A stretch of 64,000 nucleotides of DNA from Flavobacterium limi. Its GTDB lineage: Bacteria > Bacteroidota > Bacteroidia > Flavobacteriales > Flavobacteriaceae. Positions 35,417 through 44,177 of this stretch are shown one piece after another. The position numbers and the translations under genes were made by a program. The notes under the pieces were generated by a model. That model was given only the letters and a program-made list of their open reading frames with translations. It did no database searches and was not told the DNA's origin. How positions within the stretch are numbered: position 1 is the stretch's first letter; every line of letters starts with the position of its first letter. Location of the stretch: contig NZ_JAADZV010000002.1 in the NCBI RefSeq assembly GCF_010645075.1, positions 1 to 64,000 on the forward strand, given 5' to 3'.

Positions 35417-36053
35417 CAGAAGAATATTGATTGTAGAAGACGAAGTTCTGATTGCACTCTCATTAAAAAAAATGCTGGATAAAGTTTTCGTTTCCGAAAT
35501 TGCCCATGATTTTGAAGAAGCCAAAATGCTCCTGTCACATAAATCGTTTGATCTGGTTCTCATAGATATTTCCCTTTCCGGTGATAAAACGGGTCTTGAT
35601 TTAGCTAATTTTATCAATATCAATATTTCTATCCCTTTTATTTTTACCACTGCGCTTACTGATCCGGGTACCCTGGAAAAAATTACAAATCTGAGACCCT
35701 CTGCTTATCTGTCGAAACCAATAGAAAATGTGAACCTGATTACGGCAATAAGACTGGCTTTAGCTAATGATGATGCAATTTTTAAAATTGAGCTGGGAAA
35801 ACAGATTTATTATTTTCAGGCGAAAGATTTCCTTTTTGCCGAAGCAGATCATGTGTATGTTGAAATTCATTTAAAATCCGGTAAAAATCAGATTCTGAGA
35901 ACAACGATGGCGTATCTGGAGGAAATTTTTCCGTCGAAATATTTCAAAAGAATTAACCGAAGTGTTGGTGTAAACCCATACCATATCTCAAAAGTTGTAA
36001 ATGATAAGTTATTCATTGAAGACAGGGTTTTTAAAATTTCTAAAAAATTTTGA
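35403..36053 (+). CDS. LytTR-family response regulator
   Basis: A 216-residue regulator. The receiver (about 8-125) has ILIVEDE acidic pocket, phospho-Asp in LVLIDISLSG and the conserved Lys in AYLSKPIE. The C-terminal LytTR DNA-binding domain (about 130-215) shows FAEADHVYVEIHLKSGK and FKRINRSVGVNPYHI. It is the cognate partner of the overlapping HisKA_2 kinase and probably binds direct-repeat promoters. Its targets may include the PI-PLC and lectin genes just downstream, which is inference. Confidence 0.88.
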   Translation: MLEHNRRILIVEDEVLIALSLKKMLDKVFVSEIAHDFEEAKMLLSHKSFDLVLIDISLSGDKTGLDLANFININISIPFIFTTALTDPGTLEKITNLRPSAYLSKPIENVNLITAIRLALANDDAIFKIELGKQIYYFQAKDFLFAEADHVYVEIHLKSGKNQILRTTMAYLEEIFPSKYFKRINRSVGVNPYHISKVVNDKLFIEDRVFKISKKF

Positions 36054-36153
36054 TTTTGTTTTAGAACAAAAAAAAGGTGTTTCAGAACATTTTTTAAAGG
36101 GTTAGATCATAAGTTATTAGTTTTAAACTTACAAATAATAAAACTAAAGACAA

Positions 36154-37407
36154 ATGAAAAATTCTACTTCCTTAACATTTGGTGATATTTCTTTTAAAGC
36201 TTCACACAACTCTTATGAGCGTAATGAAACAATTTCTGAACAATTAGAGTTTGATCCGAACGCTCCTTATCAAAATGGCTGTATGGCTATTGAACTCGAT
36301 ATAATCAGGCAATCTAAAGACTATAAAGATGGAAAGATTTCTAGTGGATATTTTAAGGTGTCTCATACAAAAGGAAATACTACTGCGAGTCATCTTGATG
36401 AATGGTTAGGTTATATATTTGGCTGGCATAACAACAATCCAAATCATTTGCCAGTTGTTGTATACATAGATATAAAAAGCAGCGAAGGAGGTTATTTGAA
36501 TTTTGGAGACAGAATTGATCAGTACCTGAGGAAATATTTTGATGAATCAATAATTTATACACCCGGAGAATTATATTTATCTCAGTCAAAAGAAAATGAT
36601 GATACCTATAATGATTTATGCTCGTTTGTGGTTCAGAAAGGCTGGCCCCAAATTAATCAAATGTTAGGGAAAATTATTTTTTGTCTAACAGGTGGATCTG
36701 ATTGGAAAAAAGAATATGCTGACTCATCGGATTTGTTAACTACAAGACTTTGTTTTAGTGATGATGGCTCAGAATATGAAACTCCACCAATAACTGGCAA
36801 TAGGATATTTTTCAATTTTGACACAAAAAAGAAAGATAAGTGGGATGAGATGATAAAAAAATATAGTACTAATAATTTCATTACACGTGTTTATGTAGTA
36901 AACGACGCAGATCTTTGGGAAACAGCACTGAATTGTACATTTAGCGCAATTGCTACAAATAAAATCAAGAACCATAAATGGGCATATGTTGGCAATGAAA
37001 GACTTCCGTATCTTAAGAAAAGGATTAATCTGCCACCATTACCAGCTTCTAAACTTAAGTCGATAAAAAATATTGCTAATGATGAGTACAGAACTGATCA
37101 TGCAACAAAAATGAGTAAAGATTATAAAAAAACAAATTGTGATTTTTATTTTGAAAGCCAATATGACGGGCATGATATTTTTGCTATAAAAAATAAAAAG
37201 AATAATAAGTATTTTTCTGATAATATTACCATTATGCAAAGTGAAGTTAAAAGTATTAACGAGAAATGGAGACTGATCAAAGTTGAAGGAACGGTAAATC
37301 GGTATTATATTCAAAATTTAGGTAATTTAAAATACATGACTAAGAAGGCGTCCCAATTATCTACAGAAAATGGCAGCAATGAAATTTATGAATTACAAGA
37401 AAGATAA
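36154..37407 (+). CDS. Calcium-type PI-PLC-like phosphodiesterase with C-terminal beta-trefoil-like region
   Basis: A 417-residue protein. The first ~300 residues match a phosphatidylinositol-specific phospholipase C X-like TIM barrel: KASHNSYER (His18 and Asn19), AIELDI (Glu47, Asp49) and FKVSHTKG (His71), the two catalytic His and the Ca2+-binding acidic residues of the PI-PLC-C1 group. The last ~110 residues contain repeated FAIKNKKNNKYFSD and YYIQNLGNLKYM phrases, like a carbohydrate-binding beta-trefoil. No signal peptide is visible, which is unusual for such enzymes. A T9SS adhesin gene follows closely. Confidence 0.75.
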   Translation: MKNSTSLTFGDISFKASHNSYERNETISEQLEFDPNAPYQNGCMAIELDIIRQSKDYKDGKISSGYFKVSHTKGNTTASHLDEWLGYIFGWHNNNPNHLPVVVYIDIKSSEGGYLNFGDRIDQYLRKYFDESIIYTPGELYLSQSKENDDTYNDLCSFVVQKGWPQINQMLGKIIFCLTGGSDWKKEYADSSDLLTTRLCFSDDGSEYETPPITGNRIFFNFDTKKKDKWDEMIKKYSTNNFITRVYVVNDADLWETALNCTFSAIATNKIKNHKWAYVGNERLPYLKKRINLPPLPASKLKSIKNIANDEYRTDHATKMSKDYKKTNCDFYFESQYDGHDIFAIKNKKNNKYFSDNITIMQSEVKSINEKWRLIKVEGTVNRYYIQNLGNLKYMTKKASQLSTENGSNEIYELQER

Positions 37408-37453
37408 ACATCTTAAAATTAATAATTAAAGAAACATGATCAATTCAGTTTAT

Positions 37454-39085
37454 ATGAAAAAAAATACTTATTTACTAGTCGTATTTTTCACTTTTTGTTT
37501 TATAAAAGCATATACACAGCCTGTCGTTAATACTATAAGCAATCAAACAGTTTGTAATGGATCTTCAGTAAGTGCAATTAATTTTAGTAGTCCTGTTAAC
37601 ATGGGGGTGCTTTGCGGAGAGGCAAAGGAAGGCAGTAATCTAACCCTAACTGCTCCATTTGGTGGTATATTTACTGATTTATATTTTGTCAGTTATGGAA
37701 ATCCTACAGGTAGCTGTACTACTTTATTTCGAGGTTTCTGTCATTCAGCAAATAGTGAAAGCTTAGTAGAAGCAGCTGCCATAGGAAAAAATTCTTTTAG
37801 TCTTGCTGTTTCGAATGACAATTTTGGAGACCCTTGTACTAATGTACCGAAAAAACTAATGGTACAGTTGCTTTATAGTCCCCCTCCGATTACCTATAAC
37901 TGGACTAACAACAATACCTCTATTGGTCTTGCTGCATCTGGTACAGGTAACATCCCTTCGTTTAAAGGCATTAATAATGGCAATGTGCCAGTTACCGCCA
38001 CCATAACAGTTACACCAACTTATGGAGGTGCTTCTGGTGAAGGTACTCCTAAAACATTTACTGTTACTGTAAGTCCTTCAGCTAAGATTGTGAATCAACC
38101 TATTTCGAGTCAGGTTTGCGCTAGTGAGGGTATCTCTTTTACTGCTAATGTAAGTAATGCAACAAATTATCAGTGGCAGGTATACATGGGGGGGGCATCT
38201 TACATTAATATATCAAACGCTGCACCATATTCAGGAGCAAATACACCAACGCTGACTATTAGCGATACTTCAACATTAAGTACTGATTATATATATAGAT
38301 TAGTAGCTTCAGGAAATTGTGGCTCACAAGTGATTACTAACCTAGTATCATTTGCCAGAAGAATTAGTTTTATTATGTCTCATAGAAATGTTACTTGCAA
38401 TGGAGAATCTGACTCAGCCATAAATTTAACTCCAATGGGAGGAACCGCTCCATACACAACCGTCTGGAATGACGGTATAACTACTGAAGACAGGATGAAT
38501 CTTGGCGCAGGTACTTATGAAGTAAAAATAACGGATGCTAATGGCTGTGCCAGATTTGCTTCAACCACTATTACACAGCCAAATGTAGTTAACTCTCCAA
38601 CAGGAGTTCTTGAACAAAGTTTTAACGCTGGAGATAATTTAGGGGCATTAGCTGTAAATGGACAAAATATTAAATGGTATGCCACAGCTCAGGATGCAGC
38701 CAATTATGCTAATCCGTTACCTTCAAATACTTTAATCATAAATAGTACAACGTATTATGCAACCCAATCTATTGGTGGTTGTGAATCTCGTACTTCTTTG
38801 GCTATTAAGGCCTATAATCCTCTTTTATCTGTTGATGATAATATAAAATCTGATATAGCACTAACCCTGTACCCAAATCCGGTAAAAGATGTTTTGCATT
38901 TTAATGCTGAAACTGAAATTAGTAAAATTGCTGTTTTTGAGATTAATGGAAGGAAAGTGTTCGAAAAAATATTGAATGGCGGTCATGAAATAAATGTTCA
39001 GTCTTTGGTTAAGGGAGTTTACCTGATTAAAGTTTTTACTGAAAATGAAGAGGAAATAAAGAAACTTAAATTTGTTAAAGATTAA
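37454..39085 (+). CDS. T9SS-sorted adhesin with SUEL lectin, Ig/PKD-like and SprB-type domains
   Basis: Start taken at MKKNTY (37454), since a signal peptide follows; an ATG at 37436 would add six residues (numbering here from that ATG). A SUEL/rhamnose-binding-type lectin domain lies at about 56-148 (TDLYFVSYGNPTGSC, FCHSANS, SNDNFGDPC, cysteines paired as in the family). It is inserted inside a PKD/Ig-like bacteroidetal repeat that starts at VCNGSSVSAINF (39-50) and resumes at ITYNWTNNNTSIGLAASGTG (152-171). An Ig-like domain (215-305), a SprB-type repeat (318-381, VTCNGESDSAINL) and a T9SS type A domain (479-549, LYPNPVKDVLHF) follow. It is predicted to be a surface carbohydrate-binding adhesin. 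Confidence 0.82.
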   Translation: MKKNTYLLVVFFTFCFIKAYTQPVVNTISNQTVCNGSSVSAINFSSPVNMGVLCGEAKEGSNLTLTAPFGGIFTDLYFVSYGNPTGSCTTLFRGFCHSANSESLVEAAAIGKNSFSLAVSNDNFGDPCTNVPKKLMVQLLYSPPPITYNWTNNNTSIGLAASGTGNIPSFKGINNGNVPVTATITVTPTYGGASGEGTPKTFTVTVSPSAKIVNQPISSQVCASEGISFTANVSNATNYQWQVYMGGASYINISNAAPYSGANTPTLTISDTSTLSTDYIYRLVASGNCGSQVITNLVSFARRISFIMSHRNVTCNGESDSAINLTPMGGTAPYTTVWNDGITTEDRMNLGAGTYEVKITDANGCARFASTTITQPNVVNSPTGVLEQSFNAGDNLGALAVNGQNIKWYATAQDAANYANPLPSNTLIINSTTYYATQSIGGCESRTSLAIKAYNPLLSVDDNIKSDIALTLYPNPVKDVLHFNAETEISKIAVFEINGRKVFEKILNGGHEINVQSLVKGVYLIKVFTENEEEIKKLKFVKD

Positions 39086-39113
39086 AGTAAACATATACAT
39101 AGCAAATAAAATG

Positions 39114-39143
39114 CCCTGTCACATATTGACAGGGTTTTCTTTT
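39114..39143 (+). terminator. Rho-independent terminator after the adhesin gene
   Basis: Perfect 8-bp stem CCCTGTCA / TGACAGGG, loop CATAT, then TTTTCTTTTT, 28 bp after the stop. The following 250 bp to 39396 hold no recognisable feature. Confidence 0.85.
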
Positions 39144-39396
39144 TAATGCGACGATTATCTGATTGTGTATTTTCAGTCTTAAAAACACGTATAAATACTC
39201 TTTTTCCACTTCTTGGATATTTTTAAATTTAAGATATTGAAAATCAGTACCTTATTTTTTTTTTTAATAGAATCTGATCACTCCCCTACTGTATCAGCCA
39301 AAATAAAATCTCTGTTTTTCTTAAATCATGTTTGATTTCTGCTTCTGCTTATTTCAAACAACAAGTACATAATATTATTAATTTAAACCAGCTGCT

Positions 39397-40176
39397 ATGG
39401 CAACAGTACCTCCGGACAAAAAAAGTAATTACGAAAAGTTATTTGCTTCCTGTATTATAAAAGAAGCTAAATACCCTGAAATTGACAAAATAACAGCTAA
39501 GATGATTCAAAATAAAGGCAGATATGAAGCTGTGGGCGATCGATTAAATATCCCCTGGTTTGTAATCGCAATTATACATAACATGGAAGCTAGTTTAAGG
39601 TTTGATACCCATCTGCACAATGGAGATCCTCTCAAAGAACGTACAGTACAAGTCCCTGCAGGCCGTCCAAAGATAGGAAACCCGCCATTTACATGGGAAG
39701 AAAGTGCTAAAGATGCTTTAGTTTATGACAAACTTAATACATGGACAGACTGGAGCATTGCCGGAATCCTTTATAAACTGGAATTATATAACGGATTAGG
39801 TTACTACCGACAAGGTATTAATTCGCCTTATTTATGGAGTTATTCTAATCATTATACCAAAGGTAAATATGTTCAGGATGGGCGATATGATCCGAATGCA
39901 GTTTCTAAGCAATGCGGTGCTGCTGTACTGTTGCGGCGTATGAGCGAGCAAAAGCTAATAACATTGCCAAATGGAAACTTACTGGAACAAATACTTGCAT
40001 TGGGAAACAAAACTTTGTATTACTCCGGTACTGTTACCAATGAAGCCAAAGAATTACAAACACTGCTAAACAGGGCTGGCAGTATACTTAGGGTTGATGG
40101 TAAAGCAGGAGAAAGAACTTCTGCAGAGTATTTTAAGTTTAGCGGTAATTATTTGAAAGGAGATCCCAGAGCATAA
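39397..40176 (+). CDS. Lysozyme-like protein with peptidoglycan-binding C-terminus
   Basis: A 259-residue protein without signal peptide. The segment IPWFVIAIIHNMEASLRFDT (53-72) with HLHNGDPLKERTVQVPAGRP resembles lysozyme-superfamily muramidases known as putative peptidoglycan hydrolases, with Glu65 the likely catalytic acid. The last ~60 residues (KELQTLLNRAGSILRVDGKA) look like a PGBD-1 peptidoglycan-binding module. It may be a cell-wall enzyme or a phage/tailocin-like lysin. No lysis cassette is next to it. Confidence 0.65.
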   Translation: MATVPPDKKSNYEKLFASCIIKEAKYPEIDKITAKMIQNKGRYEAVGDRLNIPWFVIAIIHNMEASLRFDTHLHNGDPLKERTVQVPAGRPKIGNPPFTWEESAKDALVYDKLNTWTDWSIAGILYKLELYNGLGYYRQGINSPYLWSYSNHYTKGKYVQDGRYDPNAVSKQCGAAVLLRRMSEQKLITLPNGNLLEQILALGNKTLYYSGTVTNEAKELQTLLNRAGSILRVDGKAGERTSAEYFKFSGNYLKGDPRA

Positions 40177-40517
40177 AGCTTTCAAGATAAAGCTCTTTAG
40201 AAGTTATGTTCATATATGGGAAATAATGTATTTTAAAAATTCGTTTTTCGTAAAATACTCATCCGTGTTTTGTTTGTATTTATTTTATAACTGTTTTAAA
40301 AACCATCTCATACATATTACTTACGCATTTATTAGATAAAGCAGCTCCTGTTTTTAATAGACAAGGTTAAATAAGGAGTATAAAAAAGGAATAAAAAAAT
40401 TTAACCTTTTTAAATACCAATCGGGTTAGGAACTATATTTTATAACATTTCAAAATGATTATATAAGTGTACGCATCATATTTCGGGTAATTTTAATAAA
40501 ATTTAAAACTTACAGAT
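40177..40517. other. Gene-free stretch
   Basis: No frame or RNA is supported. An AAAGCT...AGCTCTTT hairpin-like sequence at about 40174-40199 directly after the lysozyme-like gene is a possible weak terminator. Confidence 0.35.
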
Positions 40518-40718
40518 ATGAACACAAATAATCAAAATCCGAAAAGTACTAAAAATGGTGGCTTTGGAAATCGCGACCGGGTTGATACAAGAAAACACCA
40601 GTACAAAGAGCACGATGAAGTTTTAACAAACGATGAAAATTATGATACAGATACTCATAAATTTAAAGGTAAAGAACCTGAGTTTGATGATAAACTGAAC
40701 AACGAAGAAAAAAAATGA
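40518..40718 (+). CDS. Small hydrophilic protein, unknown function
   Basis: A 66-residue, strongly charged, probably disordered protein (Asn, Lys, Asp, Glu rich; no Cys or Trp). A matched terminator immediately follows, supporting it as a real gene. Similar short hydrophilic proteins in this genus are often stress-related, but no family was recognised. Confidence 0.6.
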   Translation: MNTNNQNPKSTKNGGFGNRDRVDTRKHQYKEHDEVLTNDENYDTDTHKFKGKEPEFDDKLNNEEKK

Positions 40719-40724
40719 AACCTT

Positions 40725-40764
40725 AAAAACGTCTCAGAAACAATATTTTGAGACGTTTTTTATT
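40725..40764 (+). terminator. Rho-independent terminator
   Basis: Stem AAAAACGTCTCA / TGAGACGTTTTT with a 12-nt loop and a following T-run, 7 bp after the small gene. It separates that gene from the biosynthetic operon. Confidence 0.88.
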
Positions 40765-40826
40765 AGTCTGGCTTTTTATGACTGAAAAAGTCTTAGTTTA
40801 TTTGTGTTTTTTTGCTAAATTAGAAT

Positions 40827-41954
40827 ATGAAAACAAAACAGGATGTAATAATTACTGGTGGCGGTCTTGCAGGTTTGACAGCAGCAATACATCTCTCAAA
40901 AAAAGGTTTAAAAATAACCTTAATTGAAAAATCGGATTACCCGCGTCACAAGGTATGCGGAGAATATATTTCTAATGAAGTCCTGCCTTATTTTTTATGG
41001 CTTGAATTGGATTTTTTGCAATCTATCCCTCAACAGATTTCCTCTTTTGAATTTACAACACAAAACGGCAAAATTGCCAGAACGACACTTCCTCTGGGTG
41101 GCTTTGGTATTAGCAGGTATATGCTGGATAATATCTTATATGAAAAAGCAATATCGAATGGCTGTATTATTTTAAAAGAAACAGTCACAGATATTTCTTT
41201 TGAAAATGATGAATTTTCAGTAAAAACACCAAATCAGACATTATATTCAAAATTAGTGTTGGGTGCTTTTGGAAAACGTTCTAATATAGATCAGTTTTTA
41301 AGACGGGGTTTTATAACCAAAAAATCACCCTGGCTGGCAGTTAAAGGGCATTATTCCGGTACTATTCCGAATGATCAGGTAGCGCTTCATAATTTTAACG
41401 GAGGCTACTGCGGAGTTTCAAAAGTAGAAAACGATATAATAAATATCTGTTATCTGGCGGATTATACGACATTTAAAAAATATAAAAATATAGAAGAGTA
41501 TCAAAAAAATGTACTTTATAAAAACAAACAGCTTAAATCTGTTTTTGAAAACAGTACACTCTTATTTGATAAACCACTTACGATCAGTCAAATCTCATTT
41601 GATAAAAAACAGCCTGTAGAAAATCATATATTAATGATTGGCGACTCAGCAGGCCTTATTCACCCAATGTGTGGGAATGGCATGGCTATGGCAATTCATA
41701 GTGCAAAAATAGCATCAGAATTGATACTTGAATACCTTTCGGAAGAAATAACCTCGAGAAGCATATTAGAAAAAAAATATACAACACAATGGAAAAAACA
41801 TTTTGAAAAAAGATTAATAATGGGCAGGCTTTTGTCAAAAATCCTGACCAATAAGACGCTAACGAATTTATTAGTCATGATGATCGCATCTATGCCGGCA
41901 CTATTATCACAAATAATCAAACAGACGCACGGAAAACCAATAGAAGTCAATTAA
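40827..41954 (+). CDS. FAD-dependent oxidoreductase of the polyketide operon
   Basis: A 375-residue flavoprotein of the geranylgeranyl-reductase/PHBH-like group. It has the dinucleotide-binding motif ITGGGLAGLTAAIHL (about 9-23), CGEYIS after the second strand, and the GD motif IGDSAGLIHPMCGNGMAMAI that contacts FAD ribityl. Such enzymes hydroxylate aromatic rings or reduce prenyl chains. As first gene of the operon it probably tailors the type III PKS product, by analogy with flavoprotein hydroxylases in streptomycete alkylresorcinol operons. Stop and next start share a base (TAATG). Confidence 0.82.
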   Translation: MKTKQDVIITGGGLAGLTAAIHLSKKGLKITLIEKSDYPRHKVCGEYISNEVLPYFLWLELDFLQSIPQQISSFEFTTQNGKIARTTLPLGGFGISRYMLDNILYEKAISNGCIILKETVTDISFENDEFSVKTPNQTLYSKLVLGAFGKRSNIDQFLRRGFITKKSPWLAVKGHYSGTIPNDQVALHNFNGGYCGVSKVENDIINICYLADYTTFKKYKNIEEYQKNVLYKNKQLKSVFENSTLLFDKPLTISQISFDKKQPVENHILMIGDSAGLIHPMCGNGMAMAIHSAKIASELILEYLSEEITSRSILEKKYTTQWKKHFEKRLIMGRLLSKILTNKTLTNLLVMMIASMPALLSQIIKQTHGKPIEVN

Positions 41955-42667
41955 TGCCAGTAAATACAAAATACAGAACAGAAGAAGCAGAAATAATGGA
42001 TGATTTTTCGCTTCAGGGCGGAGAACTTCGTGCCGCCCTTGATCAGATTGCACGTATTAATCAATTACTTGGAGGTAATAAAGTAACATTAAACGGAATA
42101 AAAGAAGTATTAAAAAATGCTGATACATCTAAGACTATTGTAATCGCTGATATAGGATGCGGTAACGGCGATATGCTGCGAATGCTGGCTGATTATGGAC
42201 TAAAAAACAACCTGAATTTTAAGCTGATCGGTATAGATGCTAATCCTTTCACTGTAAATTATGCCCAAACATTATCAAATGAATATTCAAATATTGAATA
42301 CCTGTGCATGGATATTTTTAGCGAAGAATTTTCAAAAATTGAATATCATGTTGTGCTTTGTACCCTTACACTTCATCATTTTACTAATGAGCAAATATTA
42401 AATATTATTACTATCTTTAATAATAACGCAAGTATGGGTATTATTATCAATGATTTGCATCGTAGTAAATTGGCTTATAAGCTTTTTAAAATGATTTGCT
42501 TTCTGTTCAACCTGAATAAAATGTCCCGTGAAGATGGTTTGGTGTCTATTTTAAGAGGATTTAGAAAACACGAGCTGGAGGATTTCTCCAAAAAGCTGAA
42601 TTTATTAAACTTTACCATAGATTGGAAATGGGCTTTCCGTTACCAATGGATAATTACAAAAATATGA
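41954..42667 (+). CDS. Class I SAM-dependent methyltransferase of the polyketide operon
   Basis: A 237-residue methyltransferase. Motif I is ADIGCGNGDM (65-74). An acidic residue ends strand 2 (LIGIDANP) and there is a post-motif sequence VVLCTLTLHHF, typical of small-molecule O- or C-methyltransferases. No metal-binding or membrane features. It overlaps the PKS gene by 4 bp (ATGA at 42664), so its product is made with the PKS. It probably methylates the polyketide ring or a hydroxyl created by the flavoprotein. Confidence 0.82.
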   Translation: MPVNTKYRTEEAEIMDDFSLQGGELRAALDQIARINQLLGGNKVTLNGIKEVLKNADTSKTIVIADIGCGNGDMLRMLADYGLKNNLNFKLIGIDANPFTVNYAQTLSNEYSNIEYLCMDIFSEEFSKIEYHVVLCTLTLHHFTNEQILNIITIFNNNASMGIIINDLHRSKLAYKLFKMICFLFNLNKMSREDGLVSILRGFRKHELEDFSKKLNLLNFTIDWKWAFRYQWIITKI

Positions 42668-43716
42668 GTGTTAAAATAATATCAGTTGCAAAACAACTGC
42701 CACAATATTCAAGAACAACAGAAGAAATACTGCCACTTTTGGATGGATGGCTGAACGGTCAGGAAGAACGTTTTATAAAAAAAGTAAAAAAAATATTTGA
42801 AGGTGCTGCGGTAAGCAAACGGTATTCAATAATGGATCCGCTGGAGGTTTTTACCGCTACCTCTTTTGAAGATAAAAATGATATTTACAGTCGGGAAATG
42901 ATTGTTTTGGGCGAAAAAGTTTTGGAAAAAGCGCTCGCTAAGGCAAGCTGGGATCCGCAAAGTGTTGACTATATTATTACTGTAAGCTGTACGGGTATTA
43001 TGATTCCTTCTTTAGATGCGTATCTGATCAATAAGATGAATCTCAGGCAGGACATCGTGCGTTTACCTGTTACAGAAATGGGCTGTGCAGCTGGAATTTC
43101 AGGTATTATATATGCGAAAAACTTTCTCAAAGCAAATCCCGGAAAACGGGCTGCGGTTATAGCTGTGGAATCCCCTACTGCAACTTTTCAGCTGGATGAT
43201 TTTTCGATGCCTAATATTGTGAGCGCGGCTATTTTTGGCGATGGAGCTGCTTGTTGTCTTTTATCATCGTGCGACAAAGATAACGGTCCTGAAATACTGG
43301 ATGAGCAAATGTATCATTTTTATGATGCTGAACATATGATGGGCTTTAAGCTCACTAATAGTGGTTTGCAAATGGTACTGGATATTGAAGTTCCGGATAC
43401 TATTGCGGCTCATTTTGGCGACATCATCCATCCATTTCTGGAGAAAAATAATTTAGAAATAAAAGATATTGATCATATGATATTTCATCCCGGAGGAAAA
43501 AAAATTGTCAATACAGTTGAATCTCTTTTTGCAGACCTGGATAAAAATATTGATGACACAAAAGAAGTATTAAAACAATACGGAAATATGTCGAGTGCTA
43601 CTGTTCTTTATGTTTTGGAAAGAATTCTGAATAGTAATCCAAAACCCGGAGAAAAAGGACTAATGCTTAGCTTTGGCCCTGGATTTTCTGCTCAAAGAGT
43701 ATTGTTGCAATGGTAA
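42664..43716 (+). CDS. Type III polyketide synthase
   Basis: A 350-residue chalcone-synthase-like enzyme. Start is MSVKI at 42664, overlapping the methyltransferase stop; an upstream in-frame ATG at 42622 lies inside that gene. The catalytic triad is visible: Cys141 in EMGCAAG, His275 in IFHPGGKK and Asn308 in YGNMSSATVLYVLE, plus the C-terminal GFGPG-like loop (SFGPGFSAQ). Type III enzymes extend an acyl starter with malonyl-CoA and cyclise it without ACP-bound intermediates. Here the following FAS-like genes may supply a long acyl starter. Confidence 0.93.
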   Translation: MSVKIISVAKQLPQYSRTTEEILPLLDGWLNGQEERFIKKVKKIFEGAAVSKRYSIMDPLEVFTATSFEDKNDIYSREMIVLGEKVLEKALAKASWDPQSVDYIITVSCTGIMIPSLDAYLINKMNLRQDIVRLPVTEMGCAAGISGIIYAKNFLKANPGKRAAVIAVESPTATFQLDDFSMPNIVSAAIFGDGAACCLLSSCDKDNGPEILDEQMYHFYDAEHMMGFKLTNSGLQMVLDIEVPDTIAAHFGDIIHPFLEKNNLEIKDIDHMIFHPGGKKIVNTVESLFADLDKNIDDTKEVLKQYGNMSSATVLYVLERILNSNPKPGEKGLMLSFGPGFSAQRVLLQW

Positions 43717-43736
43717 AAATTATCAGATAAAATAAA

Positions 43737-44177
43737 ATGATGAACCTGAACGAAATCATAAAAAAATTACCTTACACAGAACCTTTTCTGTTTGTAGATG
43801 AACTGCTTCATGTCGATGAAAACAGCATTTCAGGAACTTATACTTTTAAAGAAGGCCTGGACTTTTATAAAGGTCATTTTAAAGGAAATCCAGTAACGCC
43901 TGGTGTAATCCTGACAGAAACTATGGCTCAGATAGGCATGGTTTGCCTTGGAATCTATCTGTTAGGTGATGCCTTTAACAAGGAAACGGTCATTGCTTTC
44001 ACTTCTGCTGATATGCAGTTTTTAAAAGCTGTATATCCTAATGAAAAAGTGACTGTAACTGCCCAAAAAACATTTTTCAGGTTTGGAAAATTAAAATGTG
44101 AGGCAGTAATGAAAAACGAAGCCGGACAGGAAGTCTGCAAAGGAATTTTGGCCGGAATGATAACGACAAAATTATGA
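43737..44177 (+). CDS. FabZ/FabA-like hot-dog 3-hydroxyacyl-ACP dehydratase
   Basis: A 146-residue single hot-dog protein. FYKGHFKGNPVTPGVILTET contains the catalytic His47, and TETMAQ gives Glu61, matching the FabZ H/E dyad (GHFPGNPVxPG...E). It would dehydrate 3-hydroxyacyl chains on the operon's ACP. Two Met codons start it; either is possible. It overlaps the ketosynthase gene by 4 bp (ATGA at 44174), so their expression is coupled. No dedicated ketoreductase or enoyl reductase is in the operon. Confidence 0.88.
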   Translation: MMNLNEIIKKLPYTEPFLFVDELLHVDENSISGTYTFKEGLDFYKGHFKGNPVTPGVILTETMAQIGMVCLGIYLLGDAFNKETVIAFTSADMQFLKAVYPNEKVTVTAQKTFFRFGKLKCEAVMKNEAGQEVCKGILAGMITTKL

